Assembly: GCA_964036045.1 (NCBI GenBank)
Contig: OZ038402.1
Span: forward strand, 7,084,971-7,148,970
DNA from: Eutreptiella sp. 'Long Island Sound 2002'
Taxonomy: Eukaryota; Euglenozoa; Euglenophyceae; Eutreptiales; Eutreptiaceae
Direction: 5' to 3'
DNA length: 64,000 nt
Each line of letters begins with the position of its first letter. Position 1 is the first letter of the stretch. Made by a program: the position numbers and the translations under genes. Positions 35,270 through 48,973 of the stretch are shown in pieces. The notes below the pieces were generated by a model. That model was not told the DNA's origin, made no database searches, and was given only the letters and a program-made list of their open reading frames with translations.

Positions 35270-37830
35270 AATTCTCTGCTACACGTGCGACGTGGTTCGT
35301 ATGGTACACGGATAGCATGATGCTGCTTGTTCTGGCCAGAGGGTTGAGTGGTTGAGATATGGGCAAAACCAATTTGAAATGGGCATTGTGCGGGCACGTA
35401 CTGTTCAGTTCAACCTGAAAATAGCGTCATTCGTGTGCAAGGGAGCCTCAACCTCACATTTGCACACACGGGCAAATTCGGGCAAATTCTCTGCTACACG
35501 TGCGAGGTGGTTCGTATCGTTCACGACCATCATGATGCACCTTGTTTTGGCCAGAGGGTTGAGTGGTCGAGATATGGGCAATACCAATTTGAAATGCTCA
35601 TTGTGCGGGCACGTACTGTTCAGTTCAACCTGAAAAAAGCGTCATTCGTGTGCAAGGGAGCCTCAACCTCACATTTGCACACACGGCCAAATTCGGGCAA
35701 ATTCTCTGCTACACGTGCGAGGTGGTTCGTATGGTACACGACCATCATGATGCACCTTGTTTTGCCCAGAGGGTTGAGTGGTCGAGATATGGGCAATACC
35801 AATTTGAAATTGTCATTGTGCGGGCACCTACTGTTCAGTTCAACCTGGAAATAGCGTCATTCGTGTGTAAGGGAGCCTGTACCTCACATTTGCACACACG
35901 GGCAAATTCGGGCAAATTCTCTGCTACACGTGCGACGTGGTTCGTATGGTACAGGAATAGCATGATGCTGCTTGTTCTGGCCAGAGGGTTGAGTGGTCGA
36001 GATATGGGCAATACCAAATGAAAACGGGTATTGTGCGGGCACGTACTATTCAGTTCAACCTGAAAATAGCGTCATTCGTGTGCAAGGGAGCCTCAACCTC
36101 ACATTTGCACACACGGGCAAATTCGGGAAACTTCTCTGCTACACGTGCGAGGTGGTTCGTATGGTACACGGATAGCATGATGCAGCTTGTTCTGGCCAGA
36201 GGGTTGAGTGGTTGAGATATGGGCAAAACCAATTTGAAATGGGCATTGTGCGGGCACGTACTGTTCAGTTCAACCTGAAATTAGCGTCATTCGTGTGCAA
36301 GGGAGCCTCAACCTCACATTTGCGCCCACGGGCAAATTCTCTGCTACACGTGCGAGGTGGTTCGTATGGTAGACGACCATCATGATGCACCTTGTTTTGG
36401 CCAGAGGGTTGAGTGGTCGAGATATGGGCAATACCAATTTGAAATGGTCATGGTGCGGGCACGTACTGTTCAGTTCAACCTGAAAATAGCGTCCTTCGCG
36501 TGCAATGGAGCCTGAATCTCACATTTGCACACACGGGCAAATTCGGGCAAATTCTCTGCTACACGTGCGACGTGGTTCGTATGGTACACGGATAGCATGA
36601 TGCTGCTTGTTCTGGCCAGAGGGTTGAGTGGTTGAGATATGGGCAAAACCAATTTGAAATGGGCATTGTGCGGGCACGTACTGTTCAGTTCAACCTGAAA
36701 ATAGCGTCATTCGTGTGCAAGGGAGCCTCAACCTCACATTTGCACACACGGGCAAATTCGGGCAAATTCTCTGCTACACGTGCGAGGTGGTTCGTATCGT
36801 TCACGACCATCATGATGCACCTTGTTTTGGCCAGAGGGTTGAGTGGTCGAGATATGGGCAATACCAATTTGAAATGCTCATTGTGCGGGCACGTACTGTT
36901 CAGTTCAACCTGAAAAAAGCGTCATTCGTGTGCAAGGGAGCCTCAACCTCACATTTGCACACACGGCCAAATTCGGGCAAATTCTCTGCTACACGTGCGA
37001 GGTGGTTCGTATGGTACACGACCATCATGATGCACCTTGTTTTGCCCAGAGGGTTGAGTGGTCGAGATATGGGCAATACCAATTTGAAATTGTCATTGTG
37101 CGGGCACCTACTGTTCAGTTCAACCTGGAAATAGCGTCATTCGTGTGTAAGGGAGCCTGAACCTCACATTTGCACACACGGGCAAATTCGGGCAAATTCT
37201 CTGCTACACGTGCGACGTGGTTCGTATGGTACACGAATAGCATGATGCTGCTTGTTCTGGCCAGAGGGTTGAGTGGTCGAGATATGGGCAATACCAAATG
37301 AAAACGGGTATTGTGCGGGCACGTACTATTCAGTTCAACCTGAAAATAGCGTCATTCGTGTGCAAGGGAGCCTCAACCTCACATTTGCACACACGGGCAA
37401 ATTCGGGAAACTTCTCTGCTACACGTGCGAGGTGGTTCGTATGGTACACGGATAGCATGATGCAGCTTGTTCTGGCCAGAGGGTTGAGTGGTTGAGATAT
37501 GGGCAAAACCAATTTGAAATGGGCATTGTGCGGGCACGTACTGTTCAGTTCAACCTGAAATTAGCGTCATTCGTGTGCAAGGGAGCCTCAACCTCACATT
37601 TGCGCCCACGGGCAAATTCTCTGCTACACGTGCGAGGTGGTTCGTATGGTAGACGACCATCATGATGCACCTTGTTTTGGCCAGAGGGTTGAGTGGTCGA
37701 GATATGGGCAATACCAATTTGAAATGGTCATGGTGCGGGCACGTACTGTTCAGTTCAACCTGAAAATAGCGTCCTTCGCGTGCAATGGAGCCTGAATCTC
37801 ACATTTGCACACACGGGCAAATTCGGGCAA
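35270..37830 (+). repeat. Higher-order repeat: two copies of a 1,280-bp unit (six monomers, one shortened)
   Basis: The shortened monomer (gcgcccacgggcaaattctc) at about 36321 recurs at about 37601, and gtatcgttcacgacc at about 35514 recurs at about 36794. The unit is 6 x 215 minus 10 bp. Edges are approximate. Confidence 0.82.
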
Positions 37831-40749
37831 ATTCTCTGCTACACGTGCGACGTGGTTCGTATGGTACACGAACAGCATTATGCTGCTTGTTGTGGCCAGA
37901 GGGTTGAGTGGTGGAGATATGGGCAATACCAAATGAAAACGGGTATTGTGCGGGCACGTACTATTCTGTTCAACCTGAAAATAGCGTCATTCGCGTGCAA
38001 GGGAGCCTAAAGCCCACATTTGCACACACGGGCAACTTTAAGCAAATTCTCTGCTACACGTGCGAGGTGGTTCGTATGGTACACGAATAGCATGATGCTG
38101 CTTGTTCTGGCCAGAGGGTTGAGTGGTTGAGATATGGGCAAAACCAATTTGAAATGGGCATTGTGCGGGCACGTACTGTTCAGTTCAACCTGAAAATAGC
38201 GTCATTCGTGTGCAAGGGAGCCTCAACCTCACATTTGCACACACGGGCGAATTCGGGCAAATTCTCTGCTACACGTGCGGCGTGGTTCGTATGGTACACG
38301 GATAGCATGATGCAGCTTGTTCTGGCCAGAGGGTTGAGTGGTTGAGATATGGGTAAAACCAATTTGAAATGGGCATTGTGCGGGCACGTACTGTTCAGTT
38401 CAACCTGAAAATAGCGTCATTCGTGTGCAAGGGAGCCTCAATCTCACATTTGCACACACGGGCAAATTCGGGCAAATTCTCTGCTACACGTGCACGTGGT
38501 TCGTATGGTACACGGATAGCATGATGCTGCCTGTTCTGGCCAGAGGGTTGAGTGGTTGAGATATGGGCAAAACCAATTTGAAATGGGCATTGTGCGGGCA
38601 CGTACTGTTCAGTTCAACCTGAAAATAGCGTCATTCGTGTGCAAGGGAGCCTCAACCTCACATTTGCACACACGGGCAAATTCGGGCAAATTCTCTGCTA
38701 CACGTGCGAGGTGGTTCGTATCGTTCACGACCATCATGATGCACCTTGTTTTGGCCAGAGGGTTGAGTGGTCGAGATATGGGCAATACCAATTTGAAATG
38801 GTCATTGTGCGGGCACGTACTGTTCAGTTCAACCTGAAAATAGCGTCATTCGTGTGCAAGGGAACCTCAACCTCACATTTGCACACACGGCCAAATTCGG
38901 GCAAATTCTCTGCTACACGTGCGAGGTGGTTCGTATGGTACACGACCATCATGATGCACCGTGTTTTGCCCAGAGGGTTGAGTGGTCGAGATATGGGCAA
39001 TACCAATTTGAAATTGTCATTGTGCGGGCACCTACTGTTCAGTTCAACCTGGAAATAGCGTCATTCGTGTGTAAGGGAGCCTGAACCTCACATTTGCACA
39101 CACGGGCAAATTCGGGCAAATTCTCTGCTACACGTGCGACGTGGTTCGTATGGTACACGAATAGCATGATGCTGCTTGTTCTGGCCAGAGGGTTGAGTGG
39201 TTGAGATATGGGCAATACCAAATGAAAACGGGTATTGTGCGGGCACGTACTATTCAGTTCAACCTGAAAATAGCGTCATTCGCGTGCAAGGGAGCCAAAA
39301 GCCCACATTTGCGCACACGGGCAAATTCGGGCAAATTCTCTGCTACACGTGCGACGTGGTTCGTATGGTACACGGATAGCATGATGCAGCCTGTTCTGGC
39401 CAGAGGGTTGAGTGGTTGAGATATGGGAAAAACCAATTTGAAATGGGCATTGTGCGGGCACGTACTGTTCAGTTCAACGTGAAAATAGCGTCCTTCGCGT
39501 GCAATGGAGCCTGAACCTCACATTTGCACACACGGGCAAATTCGGGCAAATTCTCTGCTACACGTGCGAGGTGGTTCGTATGGTACACGAACAGCATTAT
39601 GCTGCTTGTTGTGACCAGAGGGTTGGGTGGTCGAGATATGGGCAATACCAATTTGAAATTGTCATTGTGCGGGCACCTACTGTTCAGTTCAACCTGGAAA
39701 TAGCGTCATTCGTGTGTAAGGGAGCCTGAACCTCACATTTGCACACACGGCCAAATTCGGGCAAATTCTCTGCTACACGTGCGACGTGGTTCGTAAGGTA
39801 CACGAATAGCATGATGCTGCTTGTTCTGGCCAGAGGGTTGAGTGGTTGAGATATGGGCAATACCAAATGAAAACGGGTATTGTGCGGGCACGTACTATTC
39901 AGTTCAACCTGAAAATAGCGTCATTCGCGTGCAAGGGATCCTAAAGCCCACATTTGCGCACACGGGCAAATTCGGGCAAATTCTCTGCTACACGTGCGAC
40001 GTGGTTTGTATGGTACACGGATAGCATGATGCAGCTTGTTCTGGCCAGAGGGTTGAGTGGTTGAGATATTGGGAAAACCAATTTGAAATGGGCATTGTGC
40101 GGGCACGTACTGTTCAGTTCAACCTGAAAATAGCGTCATTCGTGTGCAAGGGAGCCTCAACCTCACATTTGCACACACGGGCCAATTCGGGCAAATTCTC
40201 TGCTACACGTGCGATGTAGTTCGTATGGTACACGAATAGCCTGATGCTGCTTGTTCTGGCCAGAGGGTTGAGTGGTTGAGATATGGGCAATACCAAATGA
40301 AAACGGGTATTGTGCGGGCACGTACTATTCAGTTCAACCTGAAAATAGCGTCATTCGCGTGCAAGGGAGCCTAAAGCCCACATTTGCGCACACGGGCAAA
40401 TTCGGGCAAATTCTCTGCTACACGTGCGACGTGGTTCGTATGGTACACGGATAGCATGATGCAGCTTGTTCTGGCCAGAGGGTTGAGTGGTTGAGATATG
40501 GGAAAAACCAATTTGAAATGGGCATTGTGCGGGCACGTACTGTTCAGTTCAACCTGAAAATAGCGTCATTCGCGTGCAAGGGAGCCTAAAGCTCACATTT
40601 GCGCACACGGGCAAATTCGGGTAAATTCTCTGCTACACGTGCGACGTGGTTCGTATGGTACACGGATAGCATGATGCACCTTGTTTTGGCCAGAGGGTTG
40701 AGTGGTTGAGATATGGGCAAAACCAATTTGAAATGGGCATTGTGCGGGC
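37249..40749 (+). repeat. 3.5-kb satellite segment duplicated from 7,934 bp upstream (copy B)
   Basis: This is the partner of 29315-32815. The match ends near 40750, where the following monomer carries cacctactg instead of cacgtactg. The offset is not a multiple of 215 because shortened monomers lie between the copies. Confidence 0.8.
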
Positions 40750-41403
40750 ACCTACTGTTCAGTTCAACCTGGAAATAGCGTTCTTCGTGTGTAAGGGAGC
40801 CTGAACATCACATTTGCACACACGGGCAAATTCGGGCAAATTCTCTGCTACACGTGCGACGTGGTTCGTATGGTACACGGATAGCATTATGCAGCTTGTA
40901 CTGGCCAGAGGGTTGAGTGGTTGAGATATGGGCAAAACCAATTTGAAATGGGCATTGTGCGGGCACGTGCTGTTCAGTTCAACCTGAAAATACCGTCCTT
41001 CGCGTACAATGGAGCCTGAACCTCACATTTGCACACACGGGCAAATTCGGGCAAATTCTCTGCTACACGTGCGAGGTGGTTCGTATGGTACACGAACAGC
41101 ATTATGCTGCTTATTGTGGCCAGAGGGTTGGGTGGTCGAGATATGGGCAATACCAATTTGAAATTGTCATTGTGCGGGCACCTACTGTTCAGTTCAACCT
41201 GGAAATAGCGTCATTCGTGTGTAAGGGAGCCTGAACCTCACATTTGCACACACGGGCAAATTCGGGCAAATTCTCGGCTACACGAGCTACGTGGTTCGTA
41301 TGGTACACGGATAGCATGATGCAGCCTGTTCTGGCCAGAGGGTTGAGTGGTTGAGATATGGGCAAAACCAATTTGAAATGGGCATTGTGCGGGCACGTAC
41401 TGT

Positions 41404-44400
41404 TCAGTTCAACCTGAAAATAGCGTCCTTCGCGTGCAATGGAGTCTGAACCTCACATTTGCACACACGGGCAAATTCGGGCAAATTATCTGCTACACGT
41501 GCGACGTGGTTCGTATGGTACACGAATGGCATGATGCTGCTTGTTCTGACCAGAGGGTTGAGTGGTTGAGATATCGGCAATACCAAATGAAAACGGGTAT
41601 TGTGCGGGCACCTACTATTCAGTTCAACCTGAAGATAGCGTCATTCACGTGCAAGGGAGCCTAAAGCCCACATTTGCGCACACGGGCAAATTGGGGCAAA
41701 TTGTCTACTACACGTGCGACGGGGTTTCTATAGTACACGAACAGCATTATGCTGCTTGTTGTCGCCAGAGGGTTGGGTGGTCGAGATATGGGCAATACCA
41801 ATTTGAAATTGTCATTATGCGGGCACCTACTGTTCAATTCAACCTGGAAATAGCGTCATTCGTGTGTAAGGGAGCCTGAACCTCACATTTGCACACACGG
41901 GCAAATTCGGGCAAATTCTCTGCTACACGTGCGACGTGGTTCGTATGGTACACGAATAGCATGATGCTCCTTGTTCTGGCCAGAGGGTTGAGTGGTTGAG
42001 ATATGGGCAATACCAAATGAAAACGGGTATTGTGCGGTCACGTACTATTCAGTTCAACCTGAAAATAGCGTCATTCGCGTGCAAGGGAGCCTAAAGCCCA
42101 CATTTGCGCACACGGGCAAATTCGGGCAAATTCTCTGCTACACGTGCGACGTGGTTCGTATGGTACACGGAATGCATGATGCAGCTTGTTCTGGCCAGAG
42201 GGTTGAGTGGTTGAGATATGGGCAAAACCAATTTGAAATGGGCATTGTGCGGGCACGTACTGTTCAGTTCAACCTGAAAATAGCGTCCTTCGCGTGCAAC
42301 GGAGCCTCAACCTCACATTTGCACACACGGGCAAATTCGGGCAAATTCTCTGCTACACGTGCGAGGTGGTTCCTATGGTACACGAACAGCAGTATGCTGC
42401 TTGTTGTGGCCAGAGGGTGGGGTGGTCGAGATATGGGCAATACCAATTTGAAATTGTCATTGTGCGGGCACCTACTGTTCAGTTCAACCTGAAGATAACG
42501 TCATTCGTGTGTAAGGGAGCCTGAACCTCACATTTGCACACACGGGCAAATTCGGGCAAATTCTCTGCTACACGTGCGACGTGGTTCGTATGGTACACGA
42601 ATAGCATGATGCTGCTTGTTCTGGCCAGAGGGTTGACTGGTTGAGATATGGGCAATACCAATTTGAAATGGGCATTGTGCGGGCACGTACTGGTCAGTTC
42701 AACCTGAAAATAGCGTCCTTCGCGTGCAATGGAGCCTGAACCTCACATTTGCACACACGGGGAAGTTCGGGCAAATTCTCTGCTACACGTGCGAGGTGGT
42801 TCGTATGTTACACGAATAGCATGATGCTGCTTGTTCTGACCAGAGGGTTGAGTGGTTGAGATATGGGCAATACCAAATGAAAACGGGTATTGTGCGGGTA
42901 CGTACTATTCAGTTCAACCTGAAAATAGCGTCATTCACGTGCAAGGGAGCCTAAAGCCCACATTTGCGCACACGGGCAAATTCTCTACTACACGTGCGAC
43001 GGGGTTTGTATGGTACACGAACAGCATTATGCTGCTTGTTGTGGCCAGAGGGTATGGTGGTCGAGATATGGGCAATACCAATTTGAAATTGTCATTGTGC
43101 GGGCACCTACTGTTCAGTTCACCCTGAAAATAGCGTCATTCGCGTGCAAGGGAGCCTAAAGCCCACATTTGCGCACACGGGCAAATTCGGGCAAATTCTC
43201 TGCTACACGTGCGACGTGGTTCGTATGGTACACGGATAGCATGATGCTGCTTGTTCTGGCCAGAGGGTTGAGTGGTTGGGATAGTGGCAAAACCAATTTG
43301 AAATGGGCATTGTGCGGGCACGTACTGTTCAGTTCAACCTGAAAATAGCGTCATTCGCGTGCAAGGGAGCCTCAACCTAACATTTGCACACACGGGCAAA
43401 TTCGGGCAAATTCTCTGCTACACGTGCGAGGTGGTTCGTATGGTATACGACCATCATGATGCACCTTGTTTTGGCCAGAGGGTTGAGTGGTCGAGATATG
43501 GGCAATACCAATTTGAAATGGTCATTGTGCGGGCACGTACTGTTCAGTTCAACCTGAAAATAGCGTCCTTCACGTGCAATGGAGCCTGAACCTCACATTT
43601 GCACACGCGGGCAAATTCGGGCAAATTCTCTGCTACAAGTGCGAGGTGGTTCGTATGGTACACGAACAGCAGTATGCTGCTTGTTGTGGCCAGAGGGTTG
43701 GGTGGTCGAGATATGGGCAATACCAATTTGAAATTGTCATTGTGCGGGCACCTACTGTTCAGTTCAACCTGAAAATAGCGTCATTCGCGTGCAATGGAAC
43801 CTGAACCTCACATTTGCACACACGGGCCAATTCGGGCAAATTATCTGCTACACGTGCGACGTGGTTCGTATGGTACACGAATGGCATGATGCTGCTTGTT
43901 CTGACCAGAGGGTTGAGTGGTTGAGATATCGGCAATACCAAATGAAAACGGGTGTTGTGCGGGCACCTACTATTCAGTTCAACCTGAAGATAGCGTCATT
44001 CACGTGCAAGGGAGCCTAAAGCCCACATTTGCGCACACGGGCAAATTGGGGCAAATTGTCTACTACACGTGCGACGGGGTTTGTATGGTACACGAACAGC
44101 ATTATGCTGCTTGTTGTGGCCAGAGGGTTGGGTGGTCGAGATATGGGCAATACCAATTTGAAATTGTCATTGTGCGGGCACCTACTGTTCAGTTCAACCT
44201 GGAAATAGCGTCATTCGTTTGTAAGGGAGCCTGAACCTCACATTTGCACACACGGGCAAATTCGAGAAATTCTCTGCTACACGTGTGAGGTGGTTCGTAT
44301 GGTACACGAATAGCATGATGCTGCTTGATCTGGCCAGAGGGTTGAGTGGTTGAGATATGGGCAATACCAAATGAAAACGGGTATTGTGCGGTCACGTACT

Positions 44401-46112
44401 ATTCAGTTCAACCTGAAAATAGCGTCATTCGCGTGCAAGGGAGCCTAAAGCCCACATTTGCGCACACGGGCAAATTCGGGCAAATTCTCTGCTACACGTG
44501 CGACGTGGTTCGTATGGTACGCGGATAGCATGATGCAGCTTGTTCTGGCCAGAGGGTTGAGTGGTTGAGATATGGGCAAAACCAGTTTGAAATGGGCATT
44601 GTGCGGGCACGTACTGTTCAGTTCAACCTGAAAATAGCGTCATTCGTGTGCAAGGGAGCCTCAACCGCACATTTGCACACACGGGCAAATTCGGGCAAAT
44701 TCTCTGCTACACGTGCGAGGTGGTTCGTATGGTACACGAACAGCAGTATGCTGCTTGTTGTGGCCAGAGGGTGGGGTGGTCGAGATATGGGCAATACCAA
44801 TTTGACATTGTCATTGTGCGGGCAACTACTGTTCAGTTCAACCTGAAAATCGCGTCATTCGTGTGTAAGGGAGCCTGAACCTCACATTTGCACACACGGG
44901 CAAATTCGGGCAAATTCTCCGCTACACGTGCGACGTGGTTCGTATGTTACACGAATAGCATGATGCTGCTTGTTCTGACCAGAGGGTTGAGTGGTTGAGA
45001 TATGGGCAATACCGAATGAAAACGGGTATTGTGCGGGCACGTACTATTCAGTTCAACCTGAAAATAGCATCATTCACGTGCAAGGGAGCCTAAAGCCCAC
45101 ATTTGCGCACACGGGCAAATTCTCTACTACACGTGCGACGGGGTTTGTATGGTACACGAACAGCATTATGCTGCTTGTTGTGGCCAGAGGGTTGGGTGGT
45201 CGAGATATGGGCAATACCAATTTGAAATTGTCATTGTGCGGGCACGTACTGTTCAGTTCAACCTGGAAATAGCGTCATTCGTGTGTAAGGGAGCCTGAAC
45301 CTCACATTTGCACACACGGGGAAGTTCGGGCAAATTCTCTGCTACACGTGCGACGTGGTTCGTATGGTACACGAATAGCATGATGCTGCTTGTTTTGTCC
45401 AGAGGGTTGAGTGGTTGAGATATGGGCAATACCAAATGAAAACGGGTATTGTGCGGGCACGTACTAGTCAGTTCAACCTGAAAATAGCGTCATTCGCGTG
45501 CAAGGGAGCCTAAAGCCCACATTTGCGCACACAGGCAAATTCGGGCAAATTCTCTGCTACACGTGCGACGTGGTTCGTATGGTACACGGATCGCACGATG
45601 CAGCTTGTTCTGGCCAGAGGGTTGAGTGGTTGGGATATTGGCAAAACCAATTTGAAATGGGCATTGTGCGGGCACGTAATGTTCAGTTCAACCTGAAAAT
45701 AGCGTCATTCGTGTGCAAGGGAGCCTCAACCTCACATTTGCACACACGGGCCAATTCGGGCAAATTCTCTGCTACACGTGCGAGGTGGTTCGTATGGTAC
45801 ACGACCATCATGATGCACCTTGTTTTGGCCAGAGGGGTGAGTGGTCGAGATATGGGCAATACCAATTTGAAATGGTCATTGTGCGGGCACGTACTGTTCA
45901 GTTCAACCTGAAAATAGCGTCCTTCACGTGCAATGGAGCCTGAACCTCACATTTGCACACGCGGGCAAATTCGGGCAAATTCTCTGCTACACGTGCGAGG
46001 TGGTTCGTATGGTACACGAACAGCAGTATGCTGCTTGTTGTGGCCAGAGGGTTGGGTGGTCAAGTTATGGGCAATACCAATTTGAAATTGTCATTGTGCG
46101 GGCAGCTACTGT
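41404..46112 (+). repeat. Higher-order repeat: two copies of a ~2,355-bp unit (about 11 monomers)
   Basis: Variants such as gagatatcggcaa (about 41569 and 43924), tgcggtcacg (about 42034 and 44389) and gatagtggc/gatattggc (about 43281 and 45635) recur about 2,354-2,355 bp apart. A sub-period of 1,495 bp starts within it and continues to the right of element 2. Confidence 0.75.
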
Positions 46113-46739
46113 TCAGTTCAACCTGAAAATAGCGTCATTCGTGTGTAAGGGAGCATGAACCTCACATTTGCACACACGGGCAAATTCGGGCAAATTCTCT
46201 GCTACACGTGCGACGTGGTTCGTATGGTACACGAATAGCATGATGCTGCTTGTTCTGGCCAGAGGGTTGAGTGGTTGAGATATGGGCAATACCAATTTGA
46301 AATGGGCATTGTGCGGGCACGTACTGTTCAGTTCAACCTGAAAATAGCGTCCTTCACGTGCAATGGAGCCTGAACCTCACATTTGCACACGCGGGCAAAT
46401 TCGGGCAAATTATCTGCTACACGTGCGACGTGGTTCGTATGTTACACGAATAGCATGATGCTGCTTGTTCTGACCAGAGGGTTGAGTGGTTGAGATATGG
46501 GCAATACCAAATGAAAACGGGTATTGTGCGGGCACGTACTATTCAGTTCAACCTGAAAATAGCGTCATTCACGTGCAAGGGAGCCTAAAGCCCACATTTG
46601 CGCACACGGGCAAATTCTCTACTACACGTGCGACGGGGTTTGTATGGTACACGAACAGCATTATGCTGCTTGTTGTGGCCAGAGGGTTGGGTGGTCGAGA
46701 TATGGGCAATACCAATTTGAAATTGCCATTGTGCGGGCA

Positions 46740-46744
46740 CCTAC
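46740..46744. repeat. Target-site duplication CCTAC, left copy (element 2)
   Basis: CCTAC precedes the LTR and recurs at 59951-59955, where the monomer continues with tgttcagttcaacc. Confidence 0.92.
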
Positions 46745-47455
46745 AGAAAGATGTCCTCCAGATTATGCCCTATACTTTGGTTGAAAATCCTGCAACGTTT
46801 CTCCGAGTAAAACAGGTTCAACACACGAAGTAGAGCAAGAGAACAATGGGATCTTGTCAATGTTTAGTTTGTGAAATCCAGAGTATCACAGAAGGGCTGC
46901 ATATGAACAATGAAGGCATAAGTACAAAGATTCAGTCACACAATTATAAAACAAATGGATTTTAGGTGAAAACTGACATGAGATTAGCCTCAGGATTGGT
47001 CACAAGCACCTCTTGTGCATCTTTTGGTTGACTATGGAGTTGGTTAGGAATCTGGGTCATAGGTGTTAGGCCAGACACAGGATATGGCTTGGCCAGCTTG
47101 GCCAAGCAACTGCATTCTGAATCAGTTAAAAAGTAGAACCACCATGAGAGGTTGAAAGATTGAAGTATAGGGGTGCTGAGGTGGGAGACCACCTACTAAG
47201 CCCAAGGCATGAAGTGCCTGTTTTATTTCGGTATACCTCCATGAAGGAAGGTACCTCCGCTCACTTGAGTGGTAGGGGTGAACTTCATGGGGGTGCTAGG
47301 GTTATAACCCTAGTTCTTTGAGAAGGTGTACTTAAAACTTCAAAAGAGTGACAAAAATGTTTAAGTGTTAGTCAAAATCACTTCCTTAAGCAAAAAGGGT
47401 GCTGTAGCCTGGATCAAGTCCCCCAAGAAAGACATGGCAGTGACTTTTTCTTACT
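46745..47455 (-). repeat. 3' LTR of element 2 (711 bp)
   Basis: This is the direct-repeat partner of 59240-59950. On the minus strand it starts AGTAAG and ends CTTTCT. It aligns with the element 1 LTR at about 90% over the PPT-proximal ~235 bp and less well further in. AATAAA on the minus strand is at 47222-47227 and the perfect 18-bp palindrome at 47296-47313. Confidence 0.95.
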
Positions 47456-47462
47456 CCCCCCT
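47456..47462 (-). other. Polypurine tract of element 2
   Basis: AGGGGGG on the minus strand abuts the 3' LTR, identical to element 1. Confidence 0.8.
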
Positions 47463-47690
47463 GGAGTACTAGTTGATCAAGCTAGTAGGACCAAGGAAAA
47501 AGGCTCAAATTACCCTGAAATTACCCCAGAAAATGCTGTAAACCTTCACAAAACTTCCTTATCAGTTCATAGAAGCTGTTCACACTGCTGGTACCTTTTA
47601 GAAACAGCGTGATGTACCGTGAATGATGTCCCTTCGAAGGGGCATTCCTCAAAAGTAGCTGGCGTGAGCGTAAACTTTTGGTAAAAAAAC

Positions 47691-47768
47691 GTATGGGGGT
47701 GGTGGGAATTGAACCCATGACCTCGTACTTCAGAGTGTGCATGGTTACCCACTAGGGTACGTTCGAAC
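47691..47768 (-). other. tRNA-like module (degenerate) in the 3' region of element 2
   Basis: This is the counterpart of 2735-2812: B-box-like GGGTTCAATTCCC and A-box-like TACCCTAGTGGG on the minus strand. Four single-base differences from element 1 do not restore stem pairing, so it is not a standard tRNA. Confidence 0.6.
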
Positions 47769-47936
47769 GCTCTAATGCGGACGTTCATCGCTGTATATAC
47801 AGCATGTTTTAGTAATCGTCCTGACCAAAGGCCAGGGCGGAGCAATACTCCTGATGGAGCTCACAAAACTCCAGGAGCTGAAAAAAATAGAAATTGGCAC
47901 CAACAGGGAGTGAATCCTATGGTGTAGCGAAAGGGC

Positions 47937-47962
47937 TAGCGATTTAACAAGTCAAATCGCTA
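47937..47962 (-). other. Stem-loop, 9-bp stem (element 2)
   Basis: TAGCGATTT and AAATCGCTA flank an 8-nt loop; this is the counterpart of 2980-3007. Confidence 0.6.
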
Positions 47963-48781
47963 AAATCTGACGAAAAGACGTTGGAAATCGTCATTTACAA
48001 ACCAAAACTCAAAGTCGCAGACAAGCGCAACGGAGCCGCGCAGCAAAAAGGGAGTTGCGGAAACCCAAGGCACTCAAACCAATAGGTGTGTGCCCATATC
48101 AACCTATAGAAAACAAAAATTTTGGTATGGTTACACCAAAAACTTTACAAACTATAGGAAACAACCACAAAACCACAAACAAAAAGAAGAACAGGCGAAA
48201 AACTCGCCTTTCAGGTATGCCAGTGTCATGACACACGCATGCATTGTTCTCGTCGTGGTTGTTTCGTTAAAACGTTAGGGTTGTTCTCGTTGTGTTTGTT
48301 GGGGGTTGGGTCTTCCTTGCACTTCCCCCACACAGGTTAAAACAGACTGGGAAGGTATGTTCCACGAATGGTGCGCGCAGAACGCACGTAGGACAAAAGA
48401 AAACGAAGTGCTCGCGATGCATGTGCCAAATTACGAAACACACACGTTGTCACGCTTCCCTGTGCCTTCACCCACCTTCATTTCTCCTTCACAGGACCAA
48501 AAGAAGTGTTTGTTCGTGTTTGTTGCCGTCGCTCCAAAAATAGGGTTGTTTAACACGCTTAGGCATTGTTTTGCGTCGTGCTGTAGTTCACCTTCCTTTA
48601 TGCTCGTTCTTTCTTCTGCAGGACAACAGGGCTAAACAAGGGCAACATGGCATGTCACACGATGCATTAAGCGCTTAGGGTGGCTTATAAAGCGCCGCAG
48701 GGTTGTTTAAAACGCAATAGGGTTGCTTTGCGCTCGCGTTTTCGGCATTCATATGGTGCATGGTGAGTAAGGTAGGTAAGC

Positions 48782-48803
48782 CCAGGAGGACCTCACCTCC
48801 TGG
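48782..48803 (-). other. Stem-loop, 8-bp G/C-rich stem (element 2)
   Basis: CCAGGAGG and CCTCCTGG flank a 6-nt loop, unchanged from element 1 (3825-3846). Confidence 0.6.
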
Positions 48804-48939
48804 TTGAGTTACTCGTGATGAGATGGGAATGTTGGGTTGAAAAATTGTCAAGAACCTGTGCATACTGCGCATGCACACGTGCATTAAAGGGTAGGCCACG
48901 CGTTGTGCACGCGGTAAACTTTGTTTAGGCTACCCAGGG

Positions 48940-48973
48940 CTTCGCCCTACGTTCTATAAGAGAACGGGCGAAG
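48940..48973 (-). other. Long two-part stem-loop (element 2)
   Basis: Both stems of 3989-4022 are kept; the single change lies in the bulge. Confidence 0.65.

Larger units (their letters stand above)
12957..46744 (+). repeat. Main 215-bp satellite array (about 157 monomers, 33.8 kb)
   Basis: Head-to-tail monomers of mostly 215 bp run without interruption. Landmarks in each unit are gagatatgggcaa, gcgggcac[gc]tact, ttcagttcaacctg, ggg-caaattc twice in tandem, ctacacgtgcgacgtgg and gcatgatgctgcttgttctggcc. Monomers come in several recurring variants that form higher-order repeats. Some units are 10-11 bp short or long because the tandem gggcaaattc motif has lost or gained a copy (short near 29665, 36325, 37605, 42975, 45115, 46610; long near 25590). 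Each unit contains CACGTG. Open frames of 60-166 codons recur in several frames every 215 bp; since 215 is not a multiple of three and both strands are equally open, I do not call genes. Confidence 0.97.

Noticed and set aside
12957-46744. Hundreds of open frames of 60-166 codons on both strands of the array
   Set aside because: They repeat every 215 bp because the monomer has few stops. The monomer length is not a multiple of three, both strands are equally open, and no domain is recognisable.
12957-46744. CRISPR-like regular repeats
   Set aside because: The whole 215-bp unit repeats, with no short-repeat/unique-spacer pattern, and the context is eukaryotic retroelements.
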